Shown: positions 17,303 to 26,562 of the stretch, piece after piece
Numbering within the stretch: the first letter of the stretch is position 1
Layout: each line of letters starts with the position of its first letter
Assembly (NCBI RefSeq): GCF_019957155.1
Contig: NZ_JAIPME010000002.1
Coordinates: 682,001-746,000, forward strand
DNA length: 64,000 bases
Source of the DNA: Anaerococcus murdochii
GTDB taxonomy: Bacteria > Bacillota > Clostridia > Tissierellales > Peptoniphilaceae
Reading direction: 5' to 3'
The notes under the pieces: generated by a model
Told to the model about the DNA's origin: nothing
What the model saw: only the letters and a program-made list of their open reading frames with translations
Database searches by the model: none
Program-made: the position numbers and the translations under genes

Positions 17303-19750
17303 ATGACAGAAAATCAAAACATAATTAATATAGACCTCGAAAAAAAGATGAAGACATCTTATCTTGAATATTCGATGTCTGTAATAGTATCAAGGGCTCT
17401 ACCAGATGTCCGTGACGGACTAAAGCCTGTTCACAGGAGAATCCTCTACGGCATGCAACAGCTGGGCCTTGATCCAAATAAACCAACCAGAAAATCAGCC
17501 AGGGTAGTCGGCGATGTAATGGGTAAATTTCACCCTCACGGTGACTCTGCAATCTACGATGCCCTAGTAAGGCTTGCCCAAGACTTTTCAACCAGGTACC
17601 CACTAGCCCAAGGCCAAGGTAACTTTGGTTCTATAGACGGCGATCAGGCAGCTGCCATGCGTTACACAGAAGTAAGGATGAGCAAGATTGCCAAGGAAAT
17701 GCTAAGAGATATAAATAAGGATACAGTTGATTTTGTTCCAAACTTCGATGGCGAAGAGATGGAGCCATCCGTCCTTCCATCAAGGTTTCCAAATCTTTTA
17801 GTCAATGGGTCAAATGGTATAGCTGTAGGTATGGCAACCAACATGGCCCCACACAACCTAGGCGAAGCAATCGACGCTTGTATTGCCTATATGAAAAATC
17901 CGGAAATTGATATTGATGACCTAATCAAAATCATTCCAGGACCAGATTTCCCAACTGGAGCCCTAATTTTAGGCAAATCCGGTATCAAAGATGCCTACAT
18001 GACAGGCAGGGGCAAGATTAAGCAAAGAGCAGTAGCAAGAATCGAGCCTTTTAAGAAAAATAGGGAAAGAATAATAATTTCAGAAATTCCTTACCAAGTT
18101 AATAAGGCAAGGCTTATAGAAAAAATTGCTGACCTTGTTAAGGAAAAAAGAGTAGATGGTATTTCTGACATCAGAGATGAATCTGACAGAAAGGGTATGA
18201 GGATAGTTGTTGAAATCAAGAGAGATTCCAACGCAAATATTGTTCTAAACAACCTCTACAAATACACCCAATTAGAAAACACCTTTGGCATCATAAACCT
18301 AGCCCTAGTTAACGGTGAGCCAAAGATTTTAAACCTCAAAGAACTAATCGAATACTATGTTGACCACCAAAAAGAAGTGGTAACCCGTAGGACAAACTTC
18401 GACCTTTCAAAGGCTCGCGAGAGAAAACACATAGTCGAAGGTTTGATTATTGCCATTGACCACATAGATGAGATAATAAAAATCATCAGGTCATCTTATG
18501 ACAATGATCAAATCAAAAAGATTTTCTTTGAAAAGTATAAATTATCAGATGCCCAATCTCAAGCCATTTTGGATATGCAATTAAAACGCCTATCAGGTCT
18601 TGAAATTGAAAAGCTAAATGCAGAAAATAAGGAACTTGCAGAAACAATTGAGTATCTTCTTTCAATCCTAAATTCTGAAGAAAATCTTATTAATTTAATA
18701 ATCGATGAAATTAGTGAAATCAAGGATAATTACGCTGACGAAAGACGTACAAAGATTGTTCCAGATGAGGGAGAATTTGATGTAACTGAACTTATCGAAG
18801 AAGAAGATGTTTTGATATCCCTAACAAAGGATGGATACATCAAGAGACTTCCAATTGATACCTACAAGGTTCAAAATAGGGGTGGAAAGGGAATTGCGGC
18901 CGGCAATACCAAGGAAGGCGACTTTATCAAAAAGATAGCCACAACAAATACCCATGAAGATTTATTATTCTTCACATCCTTTGGTAAGGTCTATTCTCTT
19001 GAAGCCTACAAGATTCCAGAAGGATCTCGTACTTCACGTGGCCAGGCAATAATAAATATCCTAAACCTAGAGTCAGGCGAAAAGATTACAGAAATGATTA
19101 CCCTTTCTGAACTTGGTAAAAATAGCCAACTAGTCCTTCAAACCAAAGACGGCCAAATCAAAAAGACCGATGCAGAAAACTTCACCAACATCAGAAGAAA
19201 CGGCATTATAGCAATTTCTCTAAGAGAAGGAGATAAGCTAATTTCTGTAAGGCAGATTGAAAAGGACGAAGAATTAATTATTTCAACCCAAAATGGTATG
19301 ACCATTCAATTTAACACAAAAGACGTCAGGACCATGGGTAGGACTGCTATTGGTGTTAGGGCAATCAAGCTTGATAAGGACGATGAAGTTGTAAGTATGA
19401 ATATCAAGGGCGAAGAGACCTATCTTTTAGTTGTGACAAGAAATGGCTTTGGCAAGAAGACATCTTTCAACAACTTCAAGAACCAAAACAGGGGCGGTAA
19501 GGGCGTAAGATGCCACAAAGTCAATGATAAAACAGGAAAAGTTGTTGACACCCTTCCAGTAGACCTTGATACAGATATAATGATGGTATCCAAAAAAGGC
19601 GATATGATTAGGCTAGCAGCTAGGGATGTTTCAACCACAGGTAGGTCCACCATGGGCGTCAAGCTTAAAAACCTTGCAAGCGAAGATGATGCTATAGTTT
19701 CAGTTACAACCTATGATAATATGTTGGAAGATGAGGAAAAAGATGTTTGA
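17303..19750 (+). CDS. gyrA: DNA gyrase subunit A
   Basis: 815 residues. The catalytic tyrosine is Y121 in [11 protein letters not shown]. The quinolone region reads [10 protein letters not shown], with Ser82 and Asp86 in the positions of E. coli S83/D87, so no classical resistance substitution is seen. The C-terminal beta-pinwheel has repeated GRG-type blades and the GyrA box QNRGGKG (twice similar). AGGAGG precedes the start. Its last 8 bases overlap the next gene, unusual for gyrA. Confidence 0.97.
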   Translation: MTENQNIINIDLEKKMKTSYLEYSMSVIVSRALPDVRDGLKPVHRRILYGMQQLGLDPNKPTRKSARVVGDVMGKFHPHGDSAIYDALVRLAQDFSTRYPLAQGQGNFGSIDGDQAAAMRYTEVRMSKIAKEMLRDINKDTVDFVPNFDGEEMEPSVLPSRFPNLLVNGSNGIAVGMATNMAPHNLGEAIDACIAYMKNPEIDIDDLIKIIPGPDFPTGALILGKSGIKDAYMTGRGKIKQRAVARIEPFKKNRERIIISEIPYQVNKARLIEKIADLVKEKRVDGISDIRDESDRKGMRIVVEIKRDSNANIVLNNLYKYTQLENTFGIINLALVNGEPKILNLKELIEYYVDHQKEVVTRRTNFDLSKARERKHIVEGLIIAIDHIDEIIKIIRSSYDNDQIKKIFFEKYKLSDAQSQAILDMQLKRLSGLEIEKLNAENKELAETIEYLLSILNSEENLINLIIDEISEIKDNYADERRTKIVPDEGEFDVTELIEEEDVLISLTKDGYIKRLPIDTYKVQNRGGKGIAAGNTKEGDFIKKIATTNTHEDLLFFTSFGKVYSLEAYKIPEGSRTSRGQAIINILNLESGEKITEMITLSELGKNSQLVLQTKDGQIKKTDAENFTNIRRNGIIAISLREGDKLISVRQIEKDEELIISTQNGMTIQFNTKDVRTMGRTAIGVRAIKLDKDDEVVSMNIKGEETYLLVVTRNGFGKKTSFNNFKNQNRGGKGVRCHKVNDKTGKVVDTLPVDLDTDIMMVSKKGDMIRLAARDVSTTGRSTMGVKLKNLASEDDAIVSVTTYDNMLEDEEKDV

Positions 19751-20048
19751 AAGTAAGATTTACGACAAGGAAAAATTTCTCCTAATAGAAGTGAAGGGTG
19801 ATCTTGATATCTATTCAGAAGACGAATTTAGAAGCTTCATCGAAAAAGAAATCGAAGGGGCCGACAAGGATATGGTCATAGATATCAAAGACCTTGACTA
19901 CCTTGATTCAACAGGGCTTGGCCTTTTTATGAAAATTTATAAAATCGCCAAGGAAAAAGACAAGACCGTTTCCATAATAAATCCAAAGGAAAATATCTTA
20001 AAACTATTTAAAATTACAGACCTAACAGATGTCTTCAATATGGAGTAG
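19743..20048 (+). CDS. STAS-domain anti-anti-sigma factor (RsbV/SpoIIAA-like)
   Basis: 101 residues from [10 protein letters not shown]; the earlier in-frame ATG lies inside gyrA. It is a single STAS domain with [15 protein letters not shown], and Ser56 is at the phosphorylated position of SpoIIAA/RsbV. In partner-switching modules the unphosphorylated form binds the anti-sigma factor and frees sigma. It overlaps gyrA by 8 bases and sits 2 bases before the anti-sigma gene, so expression is tied to the replication operon. Whether Ser56 is phosphorylated is doubtful given the neighbour's missing ATP motifs. Confidence 0.85.
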   Translation: MFESKIYDKEKFLLIEVKGDLDIYSEDEFRSFIEKEIEGADKDMVIDIKDLDYLDSTGLGLFMKIYKIAKEKDKTVSIINPKENILKLFKITDLTDVFNME

Positions 20049-20050
20049 CC

Positions 20051-20392
20051 ATGGATAAGATAAGTATAAAAATACCTGCCAACAAAAAATATCAAAAGTC
20101 GGTGAGACTCTTTGTGGCAGGCCTTGGATCAGAAATGGGTTTTAATATAGAACAAATCGAGGATTTGAAGGTCCTAGTTAGCGAGGCTATTAACTACAAG
20201 ATGGGCCAAGATGATTTAGATTTAAACTTTCTTGTGGGAAGAGACTTCTTATCTCTAGAAGTAGCTGGCAAAGATAAAAATGACGATGCCAGAGCCCTTG
20301 CTATGAGAGATGCAATCCTCGCTGCTCTTGCGGATGAAATTGAGACCGAAGGCGAGCTTTTGAGAATAACAATGAGGAAGACTCATGCCTAA
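20051..20392 (+). CDS. Degenerate RsbW-like anti-sigma factor
   Basis: 113 residues, against about 145-160 for RsbW/SpoIIAB. The N-terminal half matches the family: IKIPANKKYQKSVRLFVAGLGSEMGF, then IEDLKVLVSEA. The N-box continues INYKMG instead of the usual CTNxxxHAY. The D-x-G-x-G box, ATP lid and GLGL box are absent and replaced by DKNDDARALAMRD. The C-terminal strand seems kept (GELLRITMRK). It probably binds sigma, but ATP binding and kinase activity look lost. Identity rests on N-terminal similarity and position between a STAS gene and a sigma gene. It overlaps the sigma gene by 8 bases. Confidence 0.7.
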   Translation: MDKISIKIPANKKYQKSVRLFVAGLGSEMGFNIEQIEDLKVLVSEAINYKMGQDDLDLNFLVGRDFLSLEVAGKDKNDDARALAMRDAILAALADEIETEGELLRITMRKTHA

Positions 20393-21158
20393 GCCAAATG
20401 CCAGCCAAGAGTATAAGGACGAAATAAATAAAAAGTTTGAGGAATTTCACAAGACCCGTGATAAGAAATTGAGGGATGAACTAATCGAAGAGCACATGTA
20501 TATAGTTGATATTTTATCTAACAAATACGTGGGCAAGGGAATCGAAAAAGACGATCTATACCAGGTGGCAAGCCTAGGCTTAATCAATGCTGTAGACCGC
20601 TTTGACCCATCTAAGGGCTATGCCTTTTCATCCTTTGCAACCCCAACCATTATGGGTGAACTTAAGAGGTATTTTAGGGACAAGGGCTGGGTCATAAGGG
20701 TGCCAAGGCGTATCCAAAATCTTTATAAAAAGATAAATGTGGCCAAGAAAGTCCTTCCCCAAGAACTCCAAAGGGTTCCAACCATAGCTGATATTGCAGA
20801 CTACCTAGGAGAAGATGAGGAAACAATCCTTGAAACCATGGAAGCAAGCAAGGTCTATACTCCTCAATCACTGGATATGAAATACACAGTCCAAAAAGGG
20901 GAAAATGCAATTGACCTTTCAGAAATAATCGGTGAAGAGGATAAAAATTTCGATTCGATCGAGCTTAAGGATTTGATTGAAAAATCAAAGGAAAGGCTTA
21001 CCGACCTTGAAAAAGAAATTCTAGAACTCAGGTATTACGAAGGCAGGACTCAGGTAGATATAGCAGAAAGCCTCGATATAAGCCAGATGACAGTATCAAG
21101 ACTTGAAAAAAAGATTTTAAACAAGTTTTCTATAGAATTTGAGAGGATGGCTGAATAA
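20385..21158 (+). CDS. RNA polymerase sigma factor, SigB/SigF/SigG type
   Basis: 257 residues with regions 2, 3 and 4 in order. Region 2 has DDLYQVASLGLINAVDRFDPSKGYAFSSFATPTIMGELKRYFRDKGW. VRVPRR-like IRVPRRIQNL follows. Region 4 ends TQVDIAESLDISQMTVSRLEKKIL. This is the group 3 sigma family controlled by partner switching. Sporulation genes are not seen, so a general-stress or envelope role is more likely than sporulation. It starts within the anti-sigma gene and ends overlapping a small membrane-protein ORF. Confidence 0.92.
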   Translation: MPKPNASQEYKDEINKKFEEFHKTRDKKLRDELIEEHMYIVDILSNKYVGKGIEKDDLYQVASLGLINAVDRFDPSKGYAFSSFATPTIMGELKRYFRDKGWVIRVPRRIQNLYKKINVAKKVLPQELQRVPTIADIADYLGEDEETILETMEASKVYTPQSLDMKYTVQKGENAIDLSEIIGEEDKNFDSIELKDLIEKSKERLTDLEKEILELRYYEGRTQVDIAESLDISQMTVSRLEKKILNKFSIEFERMAE

Positions 21159-21337
21159 TGGGAAAAGATAAGAAAAATCATCTTCTAATCGGCCTTAGCC
21201 TTTTAATCCTAGGTATAGTTTTAGGAAGGTTATCTAATGTGCTAGACCTTGCAAGGGGAATCTTAACGGGTCTTGGACTTGGATTTCTAATCCTAAGTAC
21301 GGGTATAGAAGATAAGTGCAAAAGAAAATATATTTAA
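21158..21337 (+). CDS. Small two-helix membrane protein downstream of sigma
   Basis: A 59-residue ORF starting MGKDKKNHLLIGL, whose ATG uses the last base of the sigma stop (TAATG). It has two hydrophobic stretches (about 8-24 and 34-50) and a basic tail ending KCKRKYI. No family is recognised. The stop-start overlap and the terminator right after it mark it as the last gene of the operon. Confidence 0.6.
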   Translation: MGKDKKNHLLIGLSLLILGIVLGRLSNVLDLARGILTGLGLGFLILSTGIEDKCKRKYI

Positions 21338-21343
21338 ATAGAA

Positions 21344-21373
21344 GCTCTTTCCAGAAATGGGAGGAGTTTTTTT
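21344..21373 (+). terminator. Terminator of the dnaN-sigma operon
   Basis: GCTCTTTCC and GGGAGGAGT pair with G-U wobbles around AGAAAT, then seven T residues. The stem's 3' arm mimics a Shine-Dalgarno before the ATG at 21374, which is why I do not use that ATG for the next gene. Confidence 0.65.
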
Positions 21374-21424
21374 ATGGAAAATTTGCTAAAGTGGGTAAAA
21401 ATATGGAAAAGAGAGGAGTTTTTT

Positions 21425-22600
21425 ATGAACAATTTTACTTACGACATCGGAACAAGGATTCATTTTGGTACAGACGCCCTAGATTACATAGGCGAAGAGG
21501 CAAAAAAATACTCAGACAAAATTCTTTTGACCTACGGTGGTGGATCTATAAAGAAAAATGGAGTCTACGACAAGGTTATAAAAGAGCTTGAGGGAGCTGG
21601 AATTGAAGTCTTTGAACTTGGCGGTATCCAGCCAAATCCAAGAATAGACTCTGTTAGAGAAGGAGTCAGGATAATCAAGGAAAATAAAATCGGGGCTATC
21701 CTTGCTGTTGGCGGAGGGTCAACCATAGATGCAGCTAAATTTATGGCGGCAGGTGCCTGTGCCGATTTTGACCCATGGGAATTTATTTCAAAAGGAAAGC
21801 CAATGAGCCCAGCAATTCCACTTTTGACAGTCCTAACCATGGCAGCAACAGGGTCTGAAATGGACTGTGGTGGTGTAATTACAAATCCAGAAACAAAGGA
21901 AAAATTATCTTCAGGCCACGCCGACACCAGGCCAAAAGTATCTTTCCTAAATCCAGAACTCACCTACACTGTCCCAAAATTTCAAACAGCGGCAGGTTCT
22001 GCAGATATTTTATCCCACATTTTTGAAACCTATTTTAATATTGACGGGACAATGTTTATGCTAGATAGGATCATGGAAGCCTTGATGAAAACTGTTATCA
22101 AATACGGACCTCTAGCCATAAAAGACCCAGAAAATTACGAAGCCAGGGCCAACCTCATGTGGGCATCATCTTGGGCCATCAATGATTTTATTTCAGATTC
22201 GTCCAAGGCAGCCTGGACAGTCCACCCAATCGAGCACGAGCTTTCAGCCTTTTATGACATAACACACGGTCTAGGACTTGCAATCCTCACTCCAAGGTGG
22301 ATGGAATATTGCCTAAGCGAAAAAACAGTCCACAAATATGTAGACCTTGGTGTGAATGTATTTGACCTTGATAAGGATCAAGAACCTATGGAAATAGCTA
22401 GGCAAACAATAGAAAAAGTTAGGGAATTTTTCTTTGAGGACCTAGGACTTGATTCAAATCTCACAAAAATCGGCATAGACGAAGAACATTTCGAAGAAAT
22501 GAGTATCAAGGCTTGTGGCAAGGACGGAGTTAAAAAAGGCTTCATAGACCTAAGACCAGAAGATGTTAAGAAAATCTACCAAATGTGCCTAGAAGACTAG
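21425..22600 (+). CDS. Iron-containing alcohol dehydrogenase (YqhD/BdhA type)
   Basis: 391 residues from MNNFTYDIG, preceded by AGAGGAG at six bases. GGGSIKKNGVYD and AVGGGSTIDAAKFMA are the NAD(P)-binding loops. The metal ligands are Asp and His in AGSADILSHIFETYF and His in IEHELSAFYDITHGLGLAILTPRWM. The family reduces aldehydes such as butyraldehyde with NADPH during fermentation. It follows the sigma-operon terminator and is 6 bases before a cupin gene. Confidence 0.92.
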   Translation: MNNFTYDIGTRIHFGTDALDYIGEEAKKYSDKILLTYGGGSIKKNGVYDKVIKELEGAGIEVFELGGIQPNPRIDSVREGVRIIKENKIGAILAVGGGSTIDAAKFMAAGACADFDPWEFISKGKPMSPAIPLLTVLTMAATGSEMDCGGVITNPETKEKLSSGHADTRPKVSFLNPELTYTVPKFQTAAGSADILSHIFETYFNIDGTMFMLDRIMEALMKTVIKYGPLAIKDPENYEARANLMWASSWAINDFISDSSKAAWTVHPIEHELSAFYDITHGLGLAILTPRWMEYCLSEKTVHKYVDLGVNVFDLDKDQEPMEIARQTIEKVREFFFEDLGLDSNLTKIGIDEEHFEEMSIKACGKDGVKKGFIDLRPEDVKKIYQMCLED

Positions 22601-22606
22601 GGAAAT

Positions 22607-22906
22607 ATGAAAGTTTATAATATTTTCGACAATTTGGTATTTTCTAAAGATAGGGAAATTGAAGAAACAATTTTTGAAAATGACCAGGTAAAAATAATTA
22701 GGATTTGCTCTTTAGACCAGGCCACAGATTTTTATGACCAAGAACAGTTAGAGATTGTAAAAATCGTTAGAGGTAGGGCTAGGCTTGAAATTGAGGGGAA
22801 AATTATAGACCTTAAAGAAGGCGACATCCTCCCAATCCATCCACACAAAATCCACAGGGTCCAAAGCCAAGACCATGCTGTTTGGCTTTGTATTTTCCTA
22901 AAATAA
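22607..22906 (+). CDS. Small cupin-domain protein
   Basis: 99 residues. A single cupin barrel is suggested by EIVKIVRGRARLEIEGKIIDLKEGDILPIHPHKIHRVQ, with the histidines of the metal site in PHKIH. No catalytic identity can be assigned; small cupins often bind metals or act as sensors. It is only 6 bases after the alcohol dehydrogenase, so the two are co-transcribed. Confidence 0.75.
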   Translation: MKVYNIFDNLVFSKDREIEETIFENDQVKIIRICSLDQATDFYDQEQLEIVKIVRGRARLEIEGKIIDLKEGDILPIHPHKIHRVQSQDHAVWLCIFLK

Positions 22907-22927
22907 ATTTATTCATATACAGTACAG

Positions 22928-22980
22928 AGCATCGGTAAAATGATTAATTAATTTGATTTATCGATGCTTTCTCATTTTTT
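22928..22980 (+). terminator. Terminator after the cupin gene
   Basis: AGCATCGGTAAA and TTTATCGATGCT (22928-22939 with 22957-22968) form a 12-bp stem with one G-U, followed by TTTCTCATTTTTT. The remaining gap to 23318 is very AT-rich and holds only the PTS promoter and operator. Confidence 0.8.
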
Positions 22981-23241
22981 TAGTAAATTAAACTCTCGAA
23001 TAACAAAGTAAATCATTTATTAAATTGAAGAAAATTATATTATAATTTTCTTATTTATGTGGTAGAGATGTTATTTTGTATATTTAAATTCACAATTGTT
23101 ATTTTAATCTCATATTAATTTTTGATTTTTACATTATATTGGTTTATGTAATGCTATGTTTTTATTTCGATTTTCTAAATTGTATGTTTATTTGTATTTT
23201 ATATATAATACAAAAAAGTAAAAAAATATAATATTGAATAC

Positions 23242-23270
23242 TTGATTTATGATATTAAAAATATTATAAT
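23242..23270 (+). promoter_or_regulatory. Promoter of PTS operon 1
   Basis: TTGATT and TATAAT are separated by 17 bases, and the operator palindrome begins 2 bases after the -10. Confidence 0.8.
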
Positions 23271-23272
23271 AT

Positions 23273-23292
23273 GTATATAGACGTCTATATAC
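23273..23292. promoter_or_regulatory. Operator for the GntR regulator of PTS operon 1
   Basis: GTATATAGACGTCTATATAC is a perfect 20-bp palindrome covering the expected transcription start. GntR-family proteins bind such sites as dimers, and a gntR gene is the second gene of this operon. Binding by that protein is inferred. Confidence 0.75.
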
Positions 23293-23318
23293 AACTATAA
23301 CTATATATGGAGGATTTT

Positions 23319-24002
23319 ATGGAATACACAAACGAACAATTAGCTAAAATGATTCAGCATACAAATGTAAATCCAGATTTAAGCAAGAAAGATATAATAG
23401 ATTTATGTAATGATTGCTTAAAATATGGTTTTGATGGAGTAATGCTACAACCAGCTTGGATAGAAGTAGCTAAAGAGGTGTTAAAGGGGTCAGATGTAAA
23501 AATTTGTACAGCATTGGGATATCCGATGGGTGGAGAATTGACAGAAGCAAAAGTATATCAAACAGAAAAAATATTTGCCCTTGGTGCTGATCAATTAGAT
23601 TTTATGGCAAATATTGGGTATATTAAGAGTCAAATGTATGATGAATACAGAGATGAGATTGCTAGGATAGTAAAAGCTGCGAATGGAAAAGTTACTAAAA
23701 TAATGCTTGAATTTGGTATGTTAAACCATGATGAAAAGATAAAAGCAGCAGAACTTGCTATAGAAGCTGGAATAACTTATGTAAAGAACTCAAGTGGATG
23801 GGGACGTGGAGGAAAAGCCACAGAAGAGGACATAAGGTTACTAAAAAAAGTAGCAGGAGATAAGGCCTTAGTAAAGGCATCAGGTGGTATTAGAAACAAG
23901 GAACAAGCTCTAAAAATGATAGAAGCAGGAGCATCTCTATTGGGTACAAGTGCAGGTATTCAAATTATCACAGGAGAAGGGACCTCTAAAAGCGATTATT
24001 AA
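23319..24002 (+). CDS. DeoC-family aldolase, divergent
   Basis: 227 residues from MEYTNEQLAK; GGAGG lies just before it and overlaps an upstream in-frame ATG. It is a TIM-barrel class I aldolase. The Schiff-base lysine is in YVKNSSGW, the second lysine in LVKASGGIR, and the catalytic Asp in DQLDFMANIG. The usual DHTLLKP near the N-terminus is replaced by QHTNVNP, so a substrate other than deoxyribose-5-phosphate is likely. It leads an operon with a mannose-family PTS and presumably cleaves the imported sugar phosphate or a derivative. Confidence 0.8.
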   Translation: MEYTNEQLAKMIQHTNVNPDLSKKDIIDLCNDCLKYGFDGVMLQPAWIEVAKEVLKGSDVKICTALGYPMGGELTEAKVYQTEKIFALGADQLDFMANIGYIKSQMYDEYRDEIARIVKAANGKVTKIMLEFGMLNHDEKIKAAELAIEAGITYVKNSSGWGRGGKATEEDIRLLKKVAGDKALVKASGGIRNKEQALKMIEAGASLLGTSAGIQIITGEGTSKSDY

Positions 24003-24046
24003 TTTATAAGGGGTCTTTTCAAATTTAAGGAAGGACCACTTATATT

Positions 24047-24775
24047 ATGTCAAAAAAATTTTCTAATACAGAGAAAATATACGTTCAAATAGCAACAGAG
24101 TTGAAGAATCTTATTATAGAAGGAAAAATTAAAAAGGGAGAAAGATTGCCTTCTGAAGACCAATTATCAGATAAATATTTTGTTAGCAGAGGCACTATAA
24201 GAAAGTCTATCGAAGTATTGGTAGATGAAAATTTAGTAAAAAAAATTCAAGGAAAAGGAACTTTTGTTAAAGAAGAACAACCAGGTTATCCTTTCGGACA
24301 AATGTTAATTTCTCACGCAGAGACCTTAAAAAATAGAGAAATAGATTTTCAGACAAAAATATTAATAAAGAGAATAGAAGAACCAAGTAATCACATTAAG
24401 AAAAGATTGGAAATAGAATCTGAAAAAGTTTTTTATATAGAGAGGTTAAGATTAGTTGAAGGGAAACCTGCTGGATTGTTTAAAAATTGGGTTGTTTTAA
24501 GACTTATACCAGAAATTGTCACTAAAGATTTTGAGAAATTAGGATTATTTGAGGCAATTGAACAAGATGGTAAGCAGAAAATAAAATCGGGTTTAAGGGA
24601 ATTTTCAGCAGTTATTCCCGACGAAGAACAAATAAAGTTGCTTGGACTTGAAAATAACGTACCACTATTAAAATTAGAACAAGTAACTTATAATCAAGAT
24701 AATGAGATTATAGAATGTTCTGATGTATTTTTAATAACAGATAGATATAAGATTTCTTCTCTATTAACAAGGTAG
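24047..24775 (+). CDS. GntR/HutC-family transcriptional regulator (UTRA)
   Basis: 242 residues. The N-terminal winged helix (about 5-75) has LIIEGKIKKGERLPSEDQLSDKYFVSRGTIRKSIEVL and KIQGKGTFVK. The remainder is a UTRA effector domain, typically binding a sugar phosphate. It lies inside the operon it probably controls; the palindrome at 23273-23292 is the likely site. Confidence 0.9.
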   Translation: MSKKFSNTEKIYVQIATELKNLIIEGKIKKGERLPSEDQLSDKYFVSRGTIRKSIEVLVDENLVKKIQGKGTFVKEEQPGYPFGQMLISHAETLKNREIDFQTKILIKRIEEPSNHIKKRLEIESEKVFYIERLRLVEGKPAGLFKNWVVLRLIPEIVTKDFEKLGLFEAIEQDGKQKIKSGLREFSAVIPDEEQIKLLGLENNVPLLKLEQVTYNQDNEIIECSDVFLITDRYKISSLLTR

Positions 24776-24787
24776 GGGTGATTTAGC

Positions 24788-25207
24788 ATGAAAATTATTA
24801 TTACATCTCATGGGAAACTTTGTGAGGGTATTGTTGATAGTTATAATATGATTGTAGGCCCAACATCAGATATTGTAACATTACCTTTTTATGGTTCGTT
24901 AGAAGAATTTAGGAAGCAACAAAACAAGATTTTTGAAGATTTTAAAAATGAAGAAATAATTGTTCTTTGTGATTTATTAGGTGGAACTCCTTATAATGAA
25001 TTTTTGAGATCAAAAATAGAAAACCTTTTCAATGGGGAAATTATTTGTGGCTATAACTTAGGAATGCTTATCGAATTATTGATGGTAGCAATGGATAGTG
25101 AAACTAAGTTATCGTCTGCTATTGATATAGCATTGGAAACAGGAAAGTCTTCGGTTAGATTAGCGGAAATAGCAGTTGTTACAGAAGATGAGGATATTGA
25201 ATTTTAG
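24788..25207 (+). CDS. PTS mannose/fructose/sorbose-family IIA component
   Basis: 139 residues, EIIA-Man fold. The phosphorylated histidine is His8 in IITSHGKLCEG. VLCDLLGGTPYNEF is the second conserved loop. It accepts phosphate from HPr and passes it to IIB. It precedes IIB by 13 bases with GAAAGGAG between them. Confidence 0.9.
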   Translation: MKIIITSHGKLCEGIVDSYNMIVGPTSDIVTLPFYGSLEEFRKQQNKIFEDFKNEEIIVLCDLLGGTPYNEFLRSKIENLFNGEIICGYNLGMLIELLMVAMDSETKLSSAIDIALETGKSSVRLAEIAVVTEDEDIEF

Positions 25208-25220
25208 AAAGGAGAGAAAC

Positions 25221-25715
25221 ATGTCAGTAACATTAGCAAGAATAGACGATCGATTAATACATGGCCAAACTACAACAAGATGGTCTAGAGAAAGACATGT
25301 AGATGGAATAATCATCATTGGAGATGAAGTTATAAATGATGAAGTTAGAAAAAAAGTTTTGAAAGCAGCTGCTAGAGATTTTAAATTAGGAATATATAGT
25401 GAAAATCATGGTGTTGAAAAGATAAAAAGCGCTATGGATTCACAAAAAGATTTCTTTATAATAGCATCATCCCCAAAGATATTTGATAAATTAGTTAAAA
25501 ATGGAGCTGATTTTGGTGGAGTATTGAATGTTGGATGCATGAATACGAGAGAAAATTCTAAAGTTGTTGGCAGGACACTAGCTCTTACTGGTGATGATTA
25601 TGAAGCTTTTGAATCATTATCAAAAAATGGTATCAAATTAGAATTTCAATTATTACCGGATAATGATATTAAAAATTGGGATGAAATTAAGAAAAAATTT
25701 AATTCAATGAAATAG
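25221..25715 (+). CDS. PTS mannose/fructose/sorbose-family IIB component
   Basis: 164 residues from MSVTLARIDDRLIHGQ; His14 is the phosphorylated residue. AAAGGAGAG precedes this start, and an ATG 45 bases earlier is inside the IIA gene. IIB transfers phosphate to the sugar moving through IIC/IID. Confidence 0.92.
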   Translation: MSVTLARIDDRLIHGQTTTRWSRERHVDGIIIIGDEVINDEVRKKVLKAAARDFKLGIYSENHGVEKIKSAMDSQKDFFIIASSPKIFDKLVKNGADFGGVLNVGCMNTRENSKVVGRTLALTGDDYEAFESLSKNGIKLEFQLLPDNDIKNWDEIKKKFNSMK

Positions 25716-25727
25716 ATAGGAGGTTTT

Positions 25728-26552
25728 ATGTTTTTACAAGCTTTATTAGCAGGAATATTCTGCTATCTTGGTGCTGTTGATGCTGTACCTGCATTTGGTG
25801 TAACAGGTGGATATTATATTTTAGGTAGACCATTAGTAGCAGGTCTTGTTTTGGGAATTATTTTTGGTGATATTAAAGCTGGGGTACTCTGTGGATTAGC
25901 AGTACAGGGTGTATTTATTGCAAGTATGCATACAGGTGGTGCATCAAGCAGTGAAATAACATATGCTTCTTATGGTGGTATAGGTCTAGCTTTAGCAACA
26001 ACTAAAGATCCTGCAATTGCTGTGACTTTAGCATTATTTATAGGACAAACATTTGGACTTATATTTTACAATGTTAAAATGGCCGGTTTTTCTTACTTCA
26101 ATAGAAAAGCTGAATTAGCATGTAAAAATTTTGATAAAAGATCATTGGTTATGAACCAAATAGTGTATCCTCAATTAATTACAGCTTTTATTAGGATAGT
26201 CCCTGTATTTATTGCAATTTACTATGGATCAGGAGCAGTTGAAAAAGCAGTATCTTATTTCCCTGAAATAGTTACAAATATAATTACAGTGTTAGGTGGT
26301 GTTTTACCAGCCTTAGGTATAGGTATGCTTTTAAATATATTAATACAAGAAAAAGTAGAATTAATATTTTTCTTATTTGGTTTTGCATTAGTTTCTTTTA
26401 CTGGGTTATCTACTGTTGGATTAGTATTCATTGCATTATTAATAGCTTATATGATGTACTACTCTTCAACAAACGTTCAATCAATGGCTAGTAAATCAGA
26501 AGATATGGTAGTTGTAGAAGGCGAATTATTTGAAGATGAGGATTTATTTTAG
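25728..26552 (+). CDS. PTS mannose-family IIC component
   Basis: 274 residues, mostly membrane helices. FGVTGGYYILGRPLVAGLVLGIIFGDIKAGVLCGLAVQGVF is the characteristic N-terminal portion of EIIC-Man/Sor. The C-terminus is acidic. It forms the sugar channel with IID. Confidence 0.92.
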   Translation: MFLQALLAGIFCYLGAVDAVPAFGVTGGYYILGRPLVAGLVLGIIFGDIKAGVLCGLAVQGVFIASMHTGGASSSEITYASYGGIGLALATTKDPAIAVTLALFIGQTFGLIFYNVKMAGFSYFNRKAELACKNFDKRSLVMNQIVYPQLITAFIRIVPVFIAIYYGSGAVEKAVSYFPEIVTNIITVLGGVLPALGIGMLLNILIQEKVELIFFLFGFALVSFTGLSTVGLVFIALLIAYMMYYSSTNVQSMASKSEDMVVVEGELFEDEDLF

Positions 26553-26562
26553 GAGATAATAT

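Noticed and set aside
21374..21424. Earlier start for the alcohol dehydrogenase
   Set aside because: Its apparent Shine-Dalgarno is the 3' arm of a terminator stem, and the family N-terminus begins at 21425.
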